32,300 bases of DNA from CAZYBU01 sp964645775 (GTDB lineage Bacteria > Spirochaetota > UBA4802 > UBA5550), in contig CAZYBU010000034.1 of NCBI GenBank assembly GCA_964645775.1, forward strand, positions 1-32,300, written 5' to 3'. A program made the position numbers and the translations under genes. Shown in pieces: positions 22,948-30,712 of the stretch; within the stretch, counting starts at the first letter, position 1, and each line of letters starts with the position of its first letter. The notes below the pieces were generated by a model. That model saw nothing but the letters and a program-made list of their open reading frames with translations. It was not told where the DNA came from and searched no databases.

Positions 22948-24054
22948 ATGGCTTACTACCCTTTGTATAATGATTTAAGAAAGCGAGTTTATGACCTTCA
23001 AGTCTGTAATTTTGGTCTATGGTTCAACAAGTTCGTTCCCCTTGATTCAAAGAACAACTGCAAACCATCGAATCAAACAGGCGATTCCAAAAAACCTGTG
23101 GAGTACTACCTCGATAGATACATGCGTTTCACAAAAAGTGCCTCCAGGGAGTTGAATCGAAAACACGCGGAACTAGACTCTTTCTGCGAAACAATGAAAG
23201 AACGTTTTACGGTTATTTCCCTGAAGGGAACCCTTGTTTCACCGCTGGTTACTGGTATCGGTGAGTCCCATCCCCATGAAGTAAGCATGGTTTTTGACCA
23301 TAACCTGGGACTTCCCTATGTGCCGGCAAGCGGGATCAAGGGGATCGTCCGTTTTGCCCGCACCCTCTCTATCATTGATGATATCCTCAACGGTAAAGAC
23401 AATACGGAAATACGCAATGATACTTTCCATGACGATGAGCATGAAACCATTATACAGCTCTTTGGTAACCAGGAAAGAAGGGGTAAGGTCGTTTTCCTGG
23501 ATGCTTATCCCCAAAATATACCCAAGCTCAGGATGGATATAATGAATCCGCATTACGGGGAGTACTACTCGGGTGATAATACCCCGCCCCGTGACAGCCT
23601 GGAGCCCAATCCCATAAAGTTTCTTACCGTTGCTCCTGGCGAGTCCTTCATATTCCGCGCCCTGGCACTGGAAGAGCATGCCCAGGAGGTGGTAGATGCC
23701 TTCAAGCAAGCACTGGAGAAAGAAGGCGTGGGTGCCAAAACGGCAATCGGGTACGGAAGATTCAATCTTGAAACATACAACCCAGCGGAAACCAATGTAC
23801 AGTCATCATCAGCCGGAAAAGAGAATGACGTAAGCAGTAACACTATCCAACAGGGTGACATAGTCACCGGTGTACTTCTTGATGTCGTATCGAAAAAAGG
23901 CAAACGTAAAGTCCGGTGTAAAGATGATAACGGTCTGGAAGGTTTTATCAACAACAGCGGATCATTGCCGCCAGACAAGAAGGCGGGCGAAGAGGTTAGC
24001 GTGAAGATCAGCGTTATTGGAGGAGTCAATAGTCAGTTCGAATATGTACCATAA
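22948..24054 (+). CDS. cmr6: Cmr6 with a C-terminal S1/OB-like extension
   Basis: The 368-residue protein is longer than many Cmr6 subunits. Residues 1-280 form the RAMP part: LKGTLVSPLVTGIGESHPHEVSMVFDHNLGLPYVPASGIKGIVRFA is the Cmr6 signature, and the glycine loop is GVGAKTAIGYGRF. A Ser-rich linker (VQSSSAGKENDVSSN) follows, and residues about 302-368 look like an S1 or cold-shock OB fold: GDIVTGVLLDVVSKKGKRKVRCKDDNGLEGFIN, then SVKISVIGG. The tail could bind single-stranded RNA or another protein at the 3' end of the crRNA. AGGAGG precedes the ATG. Last cmr gene, 21 bases before cad1. Confidence 0.92.
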   Translation: MAYYPLYNDLRKRVYDLQVCNFGLWFNKFVPLDSKNNCKPSNQTGDSKKPVEYYLDRYMRFTKSASRELNRKHAELDSFCETMKERFTVISLKGTLVSPLVTGIGESHPHEVSMVFDHNLGLPYVPASGIKGIVRFARTLSIIDDILNGKDNTEIRNDTFHDDEHETIIQLFGNQERRGKVVFLDAYPQNIPKLRMDIMNPHYGEYYSGDNTPPRDSLEPNPIKFLTVAPGESFIFRALALEEHAQEVVDAFKQALEKEGVGAKTAIGYGRFNLETYNPAETNVQSSSAGKENDVSSNTIQQGDIVTGVLLDVVSKKGKRKVRCKDDNGLEGFINNSGSLPPDKKAGEEVSVKISVIGGVNSQFEYVP

Positions 24055-24075
24055 CCTTACCAGGACTACCCATCC

Positions 24076-26190
24076 ATGAACATCCTTATTTCCACCTTCA
24101 ATAACTGGCAGATTCTGCCCGAACTGGTCGCGTTCGTTGCGCCTGAAAATTACGGCCTCTATACTCGTCAGTACAACCGGAGAGACCCGGAACGGCTTCG
24201 TGAGATCGACCGTAACCGCGAAGATTACAGGGTAGCAGAGCCGGACGAGATGTGGCTCATCTGCACGGCCGGGGTACAGAAGAGTTCTATCTCCAGATGG
24301 GAACAGTGGCACGCTGACCATCCTTTCATACCCTTTCGTCGTTTTGAACTCGCAGGCATGAATGACATTCACACCCTTCATGACAGCCGAAAAATGAGGG
24401 AACTCATACTTCGGGTAACCCTCCTGGCTCATTTAAGGTGCCGTCCGTCGGGCAGGCTGCTGATATCCCTGGCCGGCGGCAGAAAGACCATGTCATCTGA
24501 TATGCAGTTCGCAGCCGGTTTCTTCGGTTGTGATGCCCTCATACATGTCGCCGCCACCGGCCCCCTGGATGACAGGGTCTTTTTCCACGAAAAGGAGACA
24601 TCCCCTGATTTTAATGTCATGCCCTTTGTAACAGACAGGTTCCAGGAGCATCCAGCGGCCGGTACCCTGCAACCTGCAAATTACCCTGTTGAGTTTCCCG
24701 AAACGAACAGTCACAGAAGCATTGAAATAAACAACACCCCTCTTCTCGAATCAGTGGAAGAACTCTACAATACATCGGGCAATTTTTATGTAAACTATAA
24801 CGATCCTGACCATGAAAAGCACAGGTCCGGTTTCACGGTGCTCTTCTCCCTTTCCAGGTCCCGTTTCCGCGAACTGGAATCATACCGTATCAACAGTCAG
24901 ACCAGATACGAAACCGTCTCCGCATTTCTTAACGCTCTCCCCAAAACCGACCTCCACTGCCACCTGGGAGGAGTTCTGTTTCCGGAACAGATTATTGAGA
25001 TTGCCCGTACCTGGGAAGATGAGATTGAAAGCTGGTTAATAAAATCAGACGATCTTAATACATTCCACGATACCTGTCTCGAAGCATCACGCGCAGGGAG
25101 TCTCGCGCCCCTGCCTCGATTACTAATGGAAAAGGGCATCCGTGAATACCACAGATCCCTTTTTGAAACAAAAGGGGTTCCCCGCCACATCCTCTCGTCA
25201 GCCTGCGCCCTGGCCTTTTCATCCAATCCCGGTCTTTTCAAAGAACTTGTATATGGAAATCTTCTTGAAGAAGGCAAATTCAACGGAATAGGCATCAACC
25301 GATATGAACAGCTGGGAGATTTCCAGGGATCTTCCCTTCTTCAAAGCAGGGAATCCATTGAAAAAACCGTGGACCTCCTTTGCCTTAACGCACTTGAAGA
25401 TAACGTTCGGTACCTGGAACTTCGCTGTTCCCCCCATAAATACACGGCCGCAGGTCTTCGTGAAAAGGAAGTATATGACATCATTGAACGCAGGCTCAGG
25501 GAACAGAGCGACCGCATAATAACCAGGATCATCATCATAGCAAGCCGACACGGAGAGGAAGGTGAAATCCGGAAAGCCGTGGATCTCGCCCTGGAGGTAT
25601 CCGAAGAGCCTGATTCTCTTCTGGCCGGCATAGACCTTGCAGGTGACGAGGCGGCGCGACGTCCGGCACAGGTCAGAACCCTGTTTCTTCCTCTGCTGGA
25701 AAAATGCATGGGGGTAACCATCCACGCCGGCGAGACCATGCCCTCGCAGAGCATTTGGGAGGCCGTGTATCATCTCTCAGCGGAACGTATCGGCCATGGC
25801 CTGACCCTCGTAGAGCGGCAGGATCTTCTAACAAAGGTCCGTGACAGGCGAATCGGCGTGGAACTCTGCCCTTCCAGCAACATGCAGATAGCCGGCTACC
25901 GGTATGGCCGGGAAGAACGTGATATGAACTATCCCCTCAGAGAATTCCTGGACCAGGAACTACGGGTAAGTGTAAGCACGGATAATCCCGGGATATCTCT
26001 GACAACACCCGGCAGGGAACTCTACAAAGCGGCCCTACTCACTCCGGGCGGGCTCACTCTGCTTGATATACTCCAGCTTGTTAAAAACGGTATATCGTCC
26101 TCTTTTCTTTCTCACTCAGAGAAAAAGAACGTGATGTTCTCATTCGAGAACGAGATTATTCAACTGTTAACCGGTAAGGATATTCTATGA
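24076..26190 (+). CDS. cad1: Cad1: CARF-adenosine deaminase effector
   Basis: The 704-residue protein is a fusion. Residues about 1-180 form a CARF domain with the ligand loop LISLAGGRKTMSSDMQFAAGFFG (G134, G135, R136, K137). After a linker, residues about 285-700 are an adenosine deaminase domain with every metal and catalytic motif: TDLHCHLGG (His294, His296), HAGE (His550, Glu553), IGHG (His574), CPSSN and STDNPG (Asp636). Known Cad1 proteins, when bound to cyclic oligoadenylate, convert ATP to ITP and stop cell or phage growth. A NUDIX gene overlaps its end by four bases. The length and domain order match the described Cad1 family. Confidence 0.93.
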   Translation: MNILISTFNNWQILPELVAFVAPENYGLYTRQYNRRDPERLREIDRNREDYRVAEPDEMWLICTAGVQKSSISRWEQWHADHPFIPFRRFELAGMNDIHTLHDSRKMRELILRVTLLAHLRCRPSGRLLISLAGGRKTMSSDMQFAAGFFGCDALIHVAATGPLDDRVFFHEKETSPDFNVMPFVTDRFQEHPAAGTLQPANYPVEFPETNSHRSIEINNTPLLESVEELYNTSGNFYVNYNDPDHEKHRSGFTVLFSLSRSRFRELESYRINSQTRYETVSAFLNALPKTDLHCHLGGVLFPEQIIEIARTWEDEIESWLIKSDDLNTFHDTCLEASRAGSLAPLPRLLMEKGIREYHRSLFETKGVPRHILSSACALAFSSNPGLFKELVYGNLLEEGKFNGIGINRYEQLGDFQGSSLLQSRESIEKTVDLLCLNALEDNVRYLELRCSPHKYTAAGLREKEVYDIIERRLREQSDRIITRIIIIASRHGEEGEIRKAVDLALEVSEEPDSLLAGIDLAGDEAARRPAQVRTLFLPLLEKCMGVTIHAGETMPSQSIWEAVYHLSAERIGHGLTLVERQDLLTKVRDRRIGVELCPSSNMQIAGYRYGREERDMNYPLREFLDQELRVSVSTDNPGISLTTPGRELYKAALLTPGGLTLLDILQLVKNGISSSFLSHSEKKNVMFSFENEIIQLLTGKDIL

Positions 26191-26798
26191 CAGGTAAAAT
26201 GAATGAACAGATTCTTTGTGTTGCAAAGCAGGGACTGCCGCGTGCTTTTTTCGATGAAAAAGTCACCCTTGATTTCGACGAGCAAGAGCTTCTGGGCAGG
26301 TATTTTGAGACCCTGTACAGGTTCGTGCCCCGGGGTCAAGCGGAAAACGATGAATCACTATTTCAAATCATACCTTATTGCCTGGCACGTGATCCAGCAG
26401 GCTTTTACCTCAGTTATGACCGCAGGGGAAGCGAAAAACGTCTTCATGGAAAAAGTTCCTGCGGTATCGGTGGACATGTGAGCAGGGAAGATCATTCTAA
26501 TGGGTCCCTGATGGAAACTCTCCACAGGGGCCTGGAAAGGGAGGTCTTTGAAGAATGCGGCGTCTCCCTACAGGGCCGTCATCACTTTCTCGGAGTCATC
26601 GGCGAATCGGAATCTTCTGCTGGCAGGGTCCACCTGGGTCTTGTGTACAATGCGGAAATCGACAGGGAAGATTTTAACCCTTCAGAAGAACTTGAAGAGT
26701 ATGCCTGGCTTGATAAGAATACCATTCTTGAGAATTCAGAACTCTATGAAACCTGGTCCATTTTGGCCATGGAACTCTTAGGAAACACCGGGAGATAA
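26187..26798 (+). CDS. NUDIX hydrolase coupled to cad1
   Basis: The 203-residue protein has the NUDIX core REVFEECGV (residues 118-126), the R-E-U-x-E-E-x-G-U part of the box, preceded by CGIGGHVSREDHSNGSL, in which the spacing from the glycine is stretched relative to the classic box. FYLSYDRRGSEKRLHGKSSCGIGGH is the usual beta region. NUDIX enzymes hydrolyse nucleoside diphosphates linked to another group, including ITP in some members. It is translationally coupled to cad1 (ATGA overlap). Plausible roles are removing or further converting the ITP made by Cad1, or degrading a signal nucleotide; neither is shown. Confidence 0.85.
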   Translation: MTGKMNEQILCVAKQGLPRAFFDEKVTLDFDEQELLGRYFETLYRFVPRGQAENDESLFQIIPYCLARDPAGFYLSYDRRGSEKRLHGKSSCGIGGHVSREDHSNGSLMETLHRGLEREVFEECGVSLQGRHHFLGVIGESESSAGRVHLGLVYNAEIDREDFNPSEELEEYAWLDKNTILENSELYETWSILAMELLGNTGR

Positions 26799-26800
26799 AC

Positions 26801-27922
26801 GTGAAAACAGTAACCATTATTACCGTAGGTACCAGTATCCTGATGAACCTTCAGAGAGAACATCCCGACATTTATCAACTGGTTGAAAAGGAACAGTACA
26901 GGGAGGCCGCGGCACAGATCGTTACCCGCGACATACCGGTTATAAAGAGGATGAGCGCGGAACTGAATTCGACTATCTCCATGATTGAGTCAGGCATGAT
27001 AGAAACACTCCGCTGCTTCCTCATAGCTTCGGAAACGGAATCCGGGAAGCAGTCCGCCCGTCTCCTTGAAAGTATCTTCAGACACGAACGTGCCGACTTC
27101 AGTTTCGATCAGGTTGCAATCGAAATCATAGAGGGCCTCAGTAACGAGAAATTTGAGATATTCCGCAAGACGGGCCTGAAGAACCTGGTCTCCACTCTCT
27201 GTACCCTCATCCGGCAGTACCAGGGAGGCATTTCCATTAATAATACCGGCGGCTACAAGGCGGAGATAGCCTTTGCCGGTATCGTGGGTCAGGCCTTCGG
27301 TGTGCCTGTCTATTATCAGTTCGAAGATTTCAGCAACATGATCGAACTGCCCCCCCTGCCGATATCCGTTGATGTTCTGCTCTGGAGAGACCACCTGGAA
27401 CTCTTCATGGAACTTAAAGAAAAAAACGAGGTACGAATCACGGAAGACTGGGTCAGCCAAGACGAACGTCTCGCCCAGATAATCGAGACGACCCGAATCG
27501 ATGGAGAAACCTGGCTTTCCCTGACCCCCATGGGTCATCTTTTTGTCCAGGCCAGTGAATTCTCCATGTCCGGAAAAGGTCTGGTCACCGTTACGCCCCT
27601 CCCCGAATATGATACTCCCCCCGAACAAAAGGGGATTACCCTGTCCGGGGATCATCACGGAAACAAACAACTTGCAGATTACGCAGCCAAAATATGCAAA
27701 AGCCCCTATATTAAACGAATTACGAATTCAATGCCCTATAATCCGAAGGCCCATGACCCGGTTAAACGAATCCAGCATGTGGGTAACAGCTGGTTCGTCG
27801 ATTTCGTACTGACAGGAACAAATGAAGGTTTTACCCTCAGGGCAGAGGTCACGGCCGGCACCTATGACGAAGCTAAAACCATGGCAGCAAAAATCATAAG
27901 CGAGGTGCAGGTTACCCGATGA
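26801..27922 (+). CDS. Cami1-like CARF-RelE effector
   Basis: The 373-residue protein starts at GTG after GGGAGA. Residues 1-190 form a CARF domain of the TIGR02619/APE2256 type: VTIITVGTSILMN at the start and ISINNTGGYKAEIAFAGIVGQAFGVPVYYQFE at about 146-177. A middle region (about 195-280) looks like a winged helix. The last 90 residues (GNKQLADYAAKICKSPYIKRI, then VKRIQHVGNSWFVDFVL and FTLRAEVTAG) have the helix-helix-strand order of RelE toxins. Cami1 has this CARF-wHTH-RelE plan and cleaves mRNA at the ribosome when cyclic oligoadenylate binds. The RelE assignment is by pattern only. Confidence 0.78.
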   Translation: MKTVTIITVGTSILMNLQREHPDIYQLVEKEQYREAAAQIVTRDIPVIKRMSAELNSTISMIESGMIETLRCFLIASETESGKQSARLLESIFRHERADFSFDQVAIEIIEGLSNEKFEIFRKTGLKNLVSTLCTLIRQYQGGISINNTGGYKAEIAFAGIVGQAFGVPVYYQFEDFSNMIELPPLPISVDVLLWRDHLELFMELKEKNEVRITEDWVSQDERLAQIIETTRIDGETWLSLTPMGHLFVQASEFSMSGKGLVTVTPLPEYDTPPEQKGITLSGDHHGNKQLADYAAKICKSPYIKRITNSMPYNPKAHDPVKRIQHVGNSWFVDFVLTGTNEGFTLRAEVTAGTYDEAKTMAAKIISEVQVTR

Positions 27923-28824
27923 TACGCCTTTTACAACTACAGATTAGTGCCAGGTTCGACTCTCCCATCGATCCACGGTTTCCCGAAGCAATGGTCCGGG
28001 GCGCACTCGGATATACCCTGAAAAACCTGGTATGTATCAGGAAAAACCTCAAAGATTGCTCTGCCTGCCTGATAAACCGGCAATGCATCTACAGCCTCAT
28101 GTACGACAACAGTGGAAAGACCTATAACGGGCTTCAGGTCTCCCCCTATGTTTTACGCTGCAGCCAGGACACAGACGACCCGACCCTGTTTTATATCCGT
28201 TTTTTTCTCTTTCAGCCCCTTATCCCCTTTGCCGGGCACCTGATCTTTGCACTCAGGGAAGCGGGTGAAAAGGGTATCGGCCGTGAACGTCACCCCTTCA
28301 CAATTCAGGGCATCGGGGCGGGGCAGGATGGTGATTTCCAGTCCATAGAAAGAGCGCTGGAATCTCTTGAATCCAGGACCATGGTATACAAACCGGATTA
28401 CGTGCAGGATGAAAGTCAAGTGACCTGTTCCCTGGATTTTTTAACCCCCACACGCATTAAGAGAGACAACCGCATGAAAGACAGCGTATCCTTTCACGAC
28501 ATAGTCAAGTCATGTATCATGCGATACCGTAACCTGGAGCGAGCCTTCTCTCAAAATCCGGACATATTATCAAAGGAGATACGGGTCATGCTGGCGGAGA
28601 CCGGTGACGTACTCTTTCAATCCAGTGTCATCCACTGGGAACAGAAAGAACGTTTCTCTTCCAGGCAAAAAAACAGGGTTTCCGCAGGCGGGTTTACAGG
28701 ATCTCTCAGTTTTCGGGGACCTGTACTAAAATTTAAAGAATTTCTTGAATTCGGTTCCCTGGCGGGAATCGGGAAAAATACGGCCTTCGGGTGCGGACAT
28801 TTTAAGGTTGAATTAAGTGAGTAA
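27919..28824 (+). CDS. cas6: Cas6 crRNA-processing endoribonuclease
   Basis: The 301-residue protein overlaps the previous gene by four bases. It has the PF10040-type features: MVRGALGYTLKNLVC near residue 25, a four-cysteine cluster (C-x6-C-x2-C-x5-C, VCIRKNLKDCSACLINRQCIY), and the C-terminal glycine-rich loop LAGIGKNTAFGCGHFKV. It cuts the repeat transcript on the 3' side of the small CCCT/AGGG stem, predicted to leave the eight-base handle ATTATGAC. The region LSFRGPVLKFKEFLEFGSL is also typical. Confidence 0.92.
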   Translation: MIRLLQLQISARFDSPIDPRFPEAMVRGALGYTLKNLVCIRKNLKDCSACLINRQCIYSLMYDNSGKTYNGLQVSPYVLRCSQDTDDPTLFYIRFFLFQPLIPFAGHLIFALREAGEKGIGRERHPFTIQGIGAGQDGDFQSIERALESLESRTMVYKPDYVQDESQVTCSLDFLTPTRIKRDNRMKDSVSFHDIVKSCIMRYRNLERAFSQNPDILSKEIRVMLAETGDVLFQSSVIHWEQKERFSSRQKNRVSAGGFTGSLSFRGPVLKFKEFLEFGSLAGIGKNTAFGCGHFKVELSE

Positions 28825-28827
28825 AAC

Positions 28828-29901
28828 ATGCCAGACATCTACATAATATCCGACTACGGCAAACTGTACAAGAAGAATGATGCATTTCATTTCAATTATC
28901 CTGACGGCACGGTATCCAGGTTCTTTCCCCATAACACGGACAAGATCTTCATAATCGGCAAAATCGAGATAACGGCTGACGCCTTCAGAATGCTGTCAAG
29001 ATATGATATTGAGGTTGTATTCACAAATCGTAATGGTCGGTTTAACGGCAAACTGGTATTCAATGAAGGCAAGAATGTACTTCTCAGGCAAAAGCAGTAC
29101 AAAAAGCTGGATGACCCCGACTTTATGCTGAAATTCTGTAGAAGCATCGTTCAAAGCAAAATACGTAATCAGCTGAACTTCGCTCAGCGAATAAAGAGAG
29201 AAAGAGGCAATCCCCCGGGAAGCGACAAAGCCGTAAGATCATTAAAGAATACCCTGGAAAAGAGTATGCATTCAAAGAGTATTCAGCAGATACGCGGCTA
29301 TGAAGGCTCTGCCGCCAGAACCTATTTTTCTGTTTTCAGACATGGTATTCTGCCTGATTGGGCAGAGTTCCATGGGCGTTCCCTTAACCCTCCCCTGGAT
29401 AACGTAAACGCAGTATTGAGCTTTCTTTACACTCTTTTGAACCAGTCAGTAGAAACGCAGATTATTGCCGAGGGTCTTGACTTATATGTCGGTTATCTCC
29501 ATTCACCGGAATACGGCAGAAAGTCTCTTGTATTTGACCTGATGGAAGAATACAGAGTACCTGTATGTGATACCCAGACTCTGTCATTAATAAACAGGGG
29601 AATTCTGAAAGATGAGGATTTTCAAACAGTCGATTTCTCAAAAAATGACGATGAGTATCCCCTGGATGTGGATGAACACGAAGTCGTAGAACCTGTGTCA
29701 ACCAGAAAGGCCGTACTCTTAACCAGAGAAGGTCTGAAAAAAGTCGTTAAAAGTTATGAAAATCGCCTGGAAGAAAAATATCATTACAGGCACCAGAATA
29801 CAAGTCTTACTTTCAGAAAAATTATTGCGGAGCAGGTTAAGCAGTTCAAACGGTTAATCACCGGTGAAGAACAGCTCTACAGACCGTTCTTGATTAAATG
29901 A
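28828..29901 (+). CDS. cas1: Cas1 integrase
   Basis: The 357-residue protein has the complete Cas1 active site: Glu159 in RGYEGSAARTYF, His225 in YLHSPEYG, Asp237 and Glu240 in FDLMEEYR. The beta-rich N-terminal domain opens with IYIISDYGKLYKKNDAFHF. No reverse-transcriptase domain is fused, so direct spacer uptake from RNA is not predicted. It follows cas6 by three bases and overlaps the first cas2. With Cas2 it inserts new spacers at the leader end of the array. Confidence 0.96.
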   Translation: MPDIYIISDYGKLYKKNDAFHFNYPDGTVSRFFPHNTDKIFIIGKIEITADAFRMLSRYDIEVVFTNRNGRFNGKLVFNEGKNVLLRQKQYKKLDDPDFMLKFCRSIVQSKIRNQLNFAQRIKRERGNPPGSDKAVRSLKNTLEKSMHSKSIQQIRGYEGSAARTYFSVFRHGILPDWAEFHGRSLNPPLDNVNAVLSFLYTLLNQSVETQIIAEGLDLYVGYLHSPEYGRKSLVFDLMEEYRVPVCDTQTLSLINRGILKDEDFQTVDFSKNDDEYPLDVDEHEVVEPVSTRKAVLLTREGLKKVVKSYENRLEEKYHYRHQNTSLTFRKIIAEQVKQFKRLITGEEQLYRPFLIK

Positions 29902-30173
29902 ATTATCTAATCTGTTATGACATAACCGATCCGCGAAGGCTGAAACGAACAGCAAAGATTCTCGAATCATACGGTATTCGCGTACAGTACTCCTTTTTTG
30001 AATTAAGTATATCCAGTGAGAAGCTTGAAATCCTTATTTCTGCCATAAAGCAGGAGATCGATCTTGAGCAGGACAAGCTCTATCTCTATCCCATCTGTGA
30101 CGGATGTAAAAAAAGAATACAAATCGAGGGTACAGGTGAAATGCTCTCCCTGGAGAATTATATCATTCTATAA
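29898..30173 (+). CDS. cas2: Cas2, first copy
   Basis: A 91-residue protein overlapping cas1 by four bases. MNYLICYDITDPRRLKRTAKILESYGIRVQYSFFEL is the Cas2 signature with Asp8. The C-terminal half has CDGCKKRIQIEG and the usual closing strand ENYIIL. It is one of two different Cas2 proteins encoded in tandem here; this one is coupled to cas1 and is the likely integrase partner. Confidence 0.95.
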   Translation: MNYLICYDITDPRRLKRTAKILESYGIRVQYSFFELSISSEKLEILISAIKQEIDLEQDKLYLYPICDGCKKRIQIEGTGEMLSLENYIIL

Positions 30174-30230
30174 CAACTTCCTTGACAAAACTGACTCCAG
30201 AATACTACAGTCTTTCAAACTACATACAGT

Positions 30231-30515
30231 ATGCTACAGAACTGGCTGGTCATATATGACATACGTTCCCCGGGTCGATTACGAAGAACGGCCAAACTAA
30301 TGGAGCGATACGGGGTACGGGTTCAAAAATCTGTTTTTGAAACTATCTGTGATTCAACAGATATTGAAAAAATGAGAAATGAAGCGAAAAACATTCTTGA
30401 AGATGTCGATTCGCTTATCATAATTAACCTGTGCCCTAAATGCTGGCGCACAAGACGTCAAATCGGGATAACAACAGAAGGTCCCAATGACGATAAGCCC
30501 TATATTATTCTTTGA
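30231..30515 (+). CDS. cas2: Cas2, second divergent copy
   Basis: A 94-residue protein 57 bases after the first cas2. WLVIYDIRSPGRLRRTAKLMERYGVRVQKSVFE keeps the Cas2 core with Asp10. The rest differs strongly from the first copy (IIINLCPKCWRTRRQIGITTEG), although both end in YIIL and both have a C-x2-C pair. A TTGACA at 30182-30187 lies upstream, but its -10 is poor. The stop codon touches the first base of leader homology. Confidence 0.93.
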   Translation: MLQNWLVIYDIRSPGRLRRTAKLMERYGVRVQKSVFETICDSTDIEKMRNEAKNILEDVDSLIIINLCPKCWRTRRQIGITTEGPNDDKPYIIL

Positions 30516-30712
30516 AAACTCCTTTTCAGCGAACCTCCGCCTCCCCCTGAAAAGGGCTAAAATCGGGGCAGGTTCGCGGAACAATAACCCCTGGAAATAT
30601 CAGGACTTACAAACTCAGGCTATGAAAAAGGCCTTAAAAGAGGCAAAAACCGCCGAGGTTCGCGGAATTGCCCCCTTAACTCCTGAAATTTCCAGCACAT
30701 ACGGAAGCAGCT
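30516..30712 (+). promoter_or_regulatory. CRISPR leader
   Basis: The 197 bases between cas2 and the first repeat match the solo leader at 14470-14661. It contains GCGAACCT (30529-30536) and its complement AGGTTCGC (30570-30577), with a second AGGTTCGCGG at 30656-30665; all three are kept in both leaders, which suggests a structural or protein-binding role in spacer insertion. It carries the array promoter by position, though I see no strong -35/-10 pair. Confidence 0.85.

Noticed and set aside
15685..28824. A dedicated ring nuclease (Crn1-, Crn2- or Csx3/Csx16-like) in the operon
   Set aside because: No gene shows those signatures. Self-limiting activity in one of the CARF effectors remains possible but cannot be read from sequence.
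28828..29901. Cas1 as a reverse transcriptase fusion, which would explain T-rich antisense spacers
   Set aside because: The 357 residues are fully used by the Cas1 folds. No YxDD motif or extra domain is present.
30182..30211. Separate sigma-70 promoter for the second cas2 gene
   Set aside because: TTGACA is perfect but the best -10 (TACAGT at 18 bases) is poor. Recorded only as a weak possibility.
30661..30680. A degenerate CRISPR half-repeat inside the leader (GGAATTGCCCCC)
   Set aside because: The resemblance covers about 12 bases and is not kept in the second leader copy.
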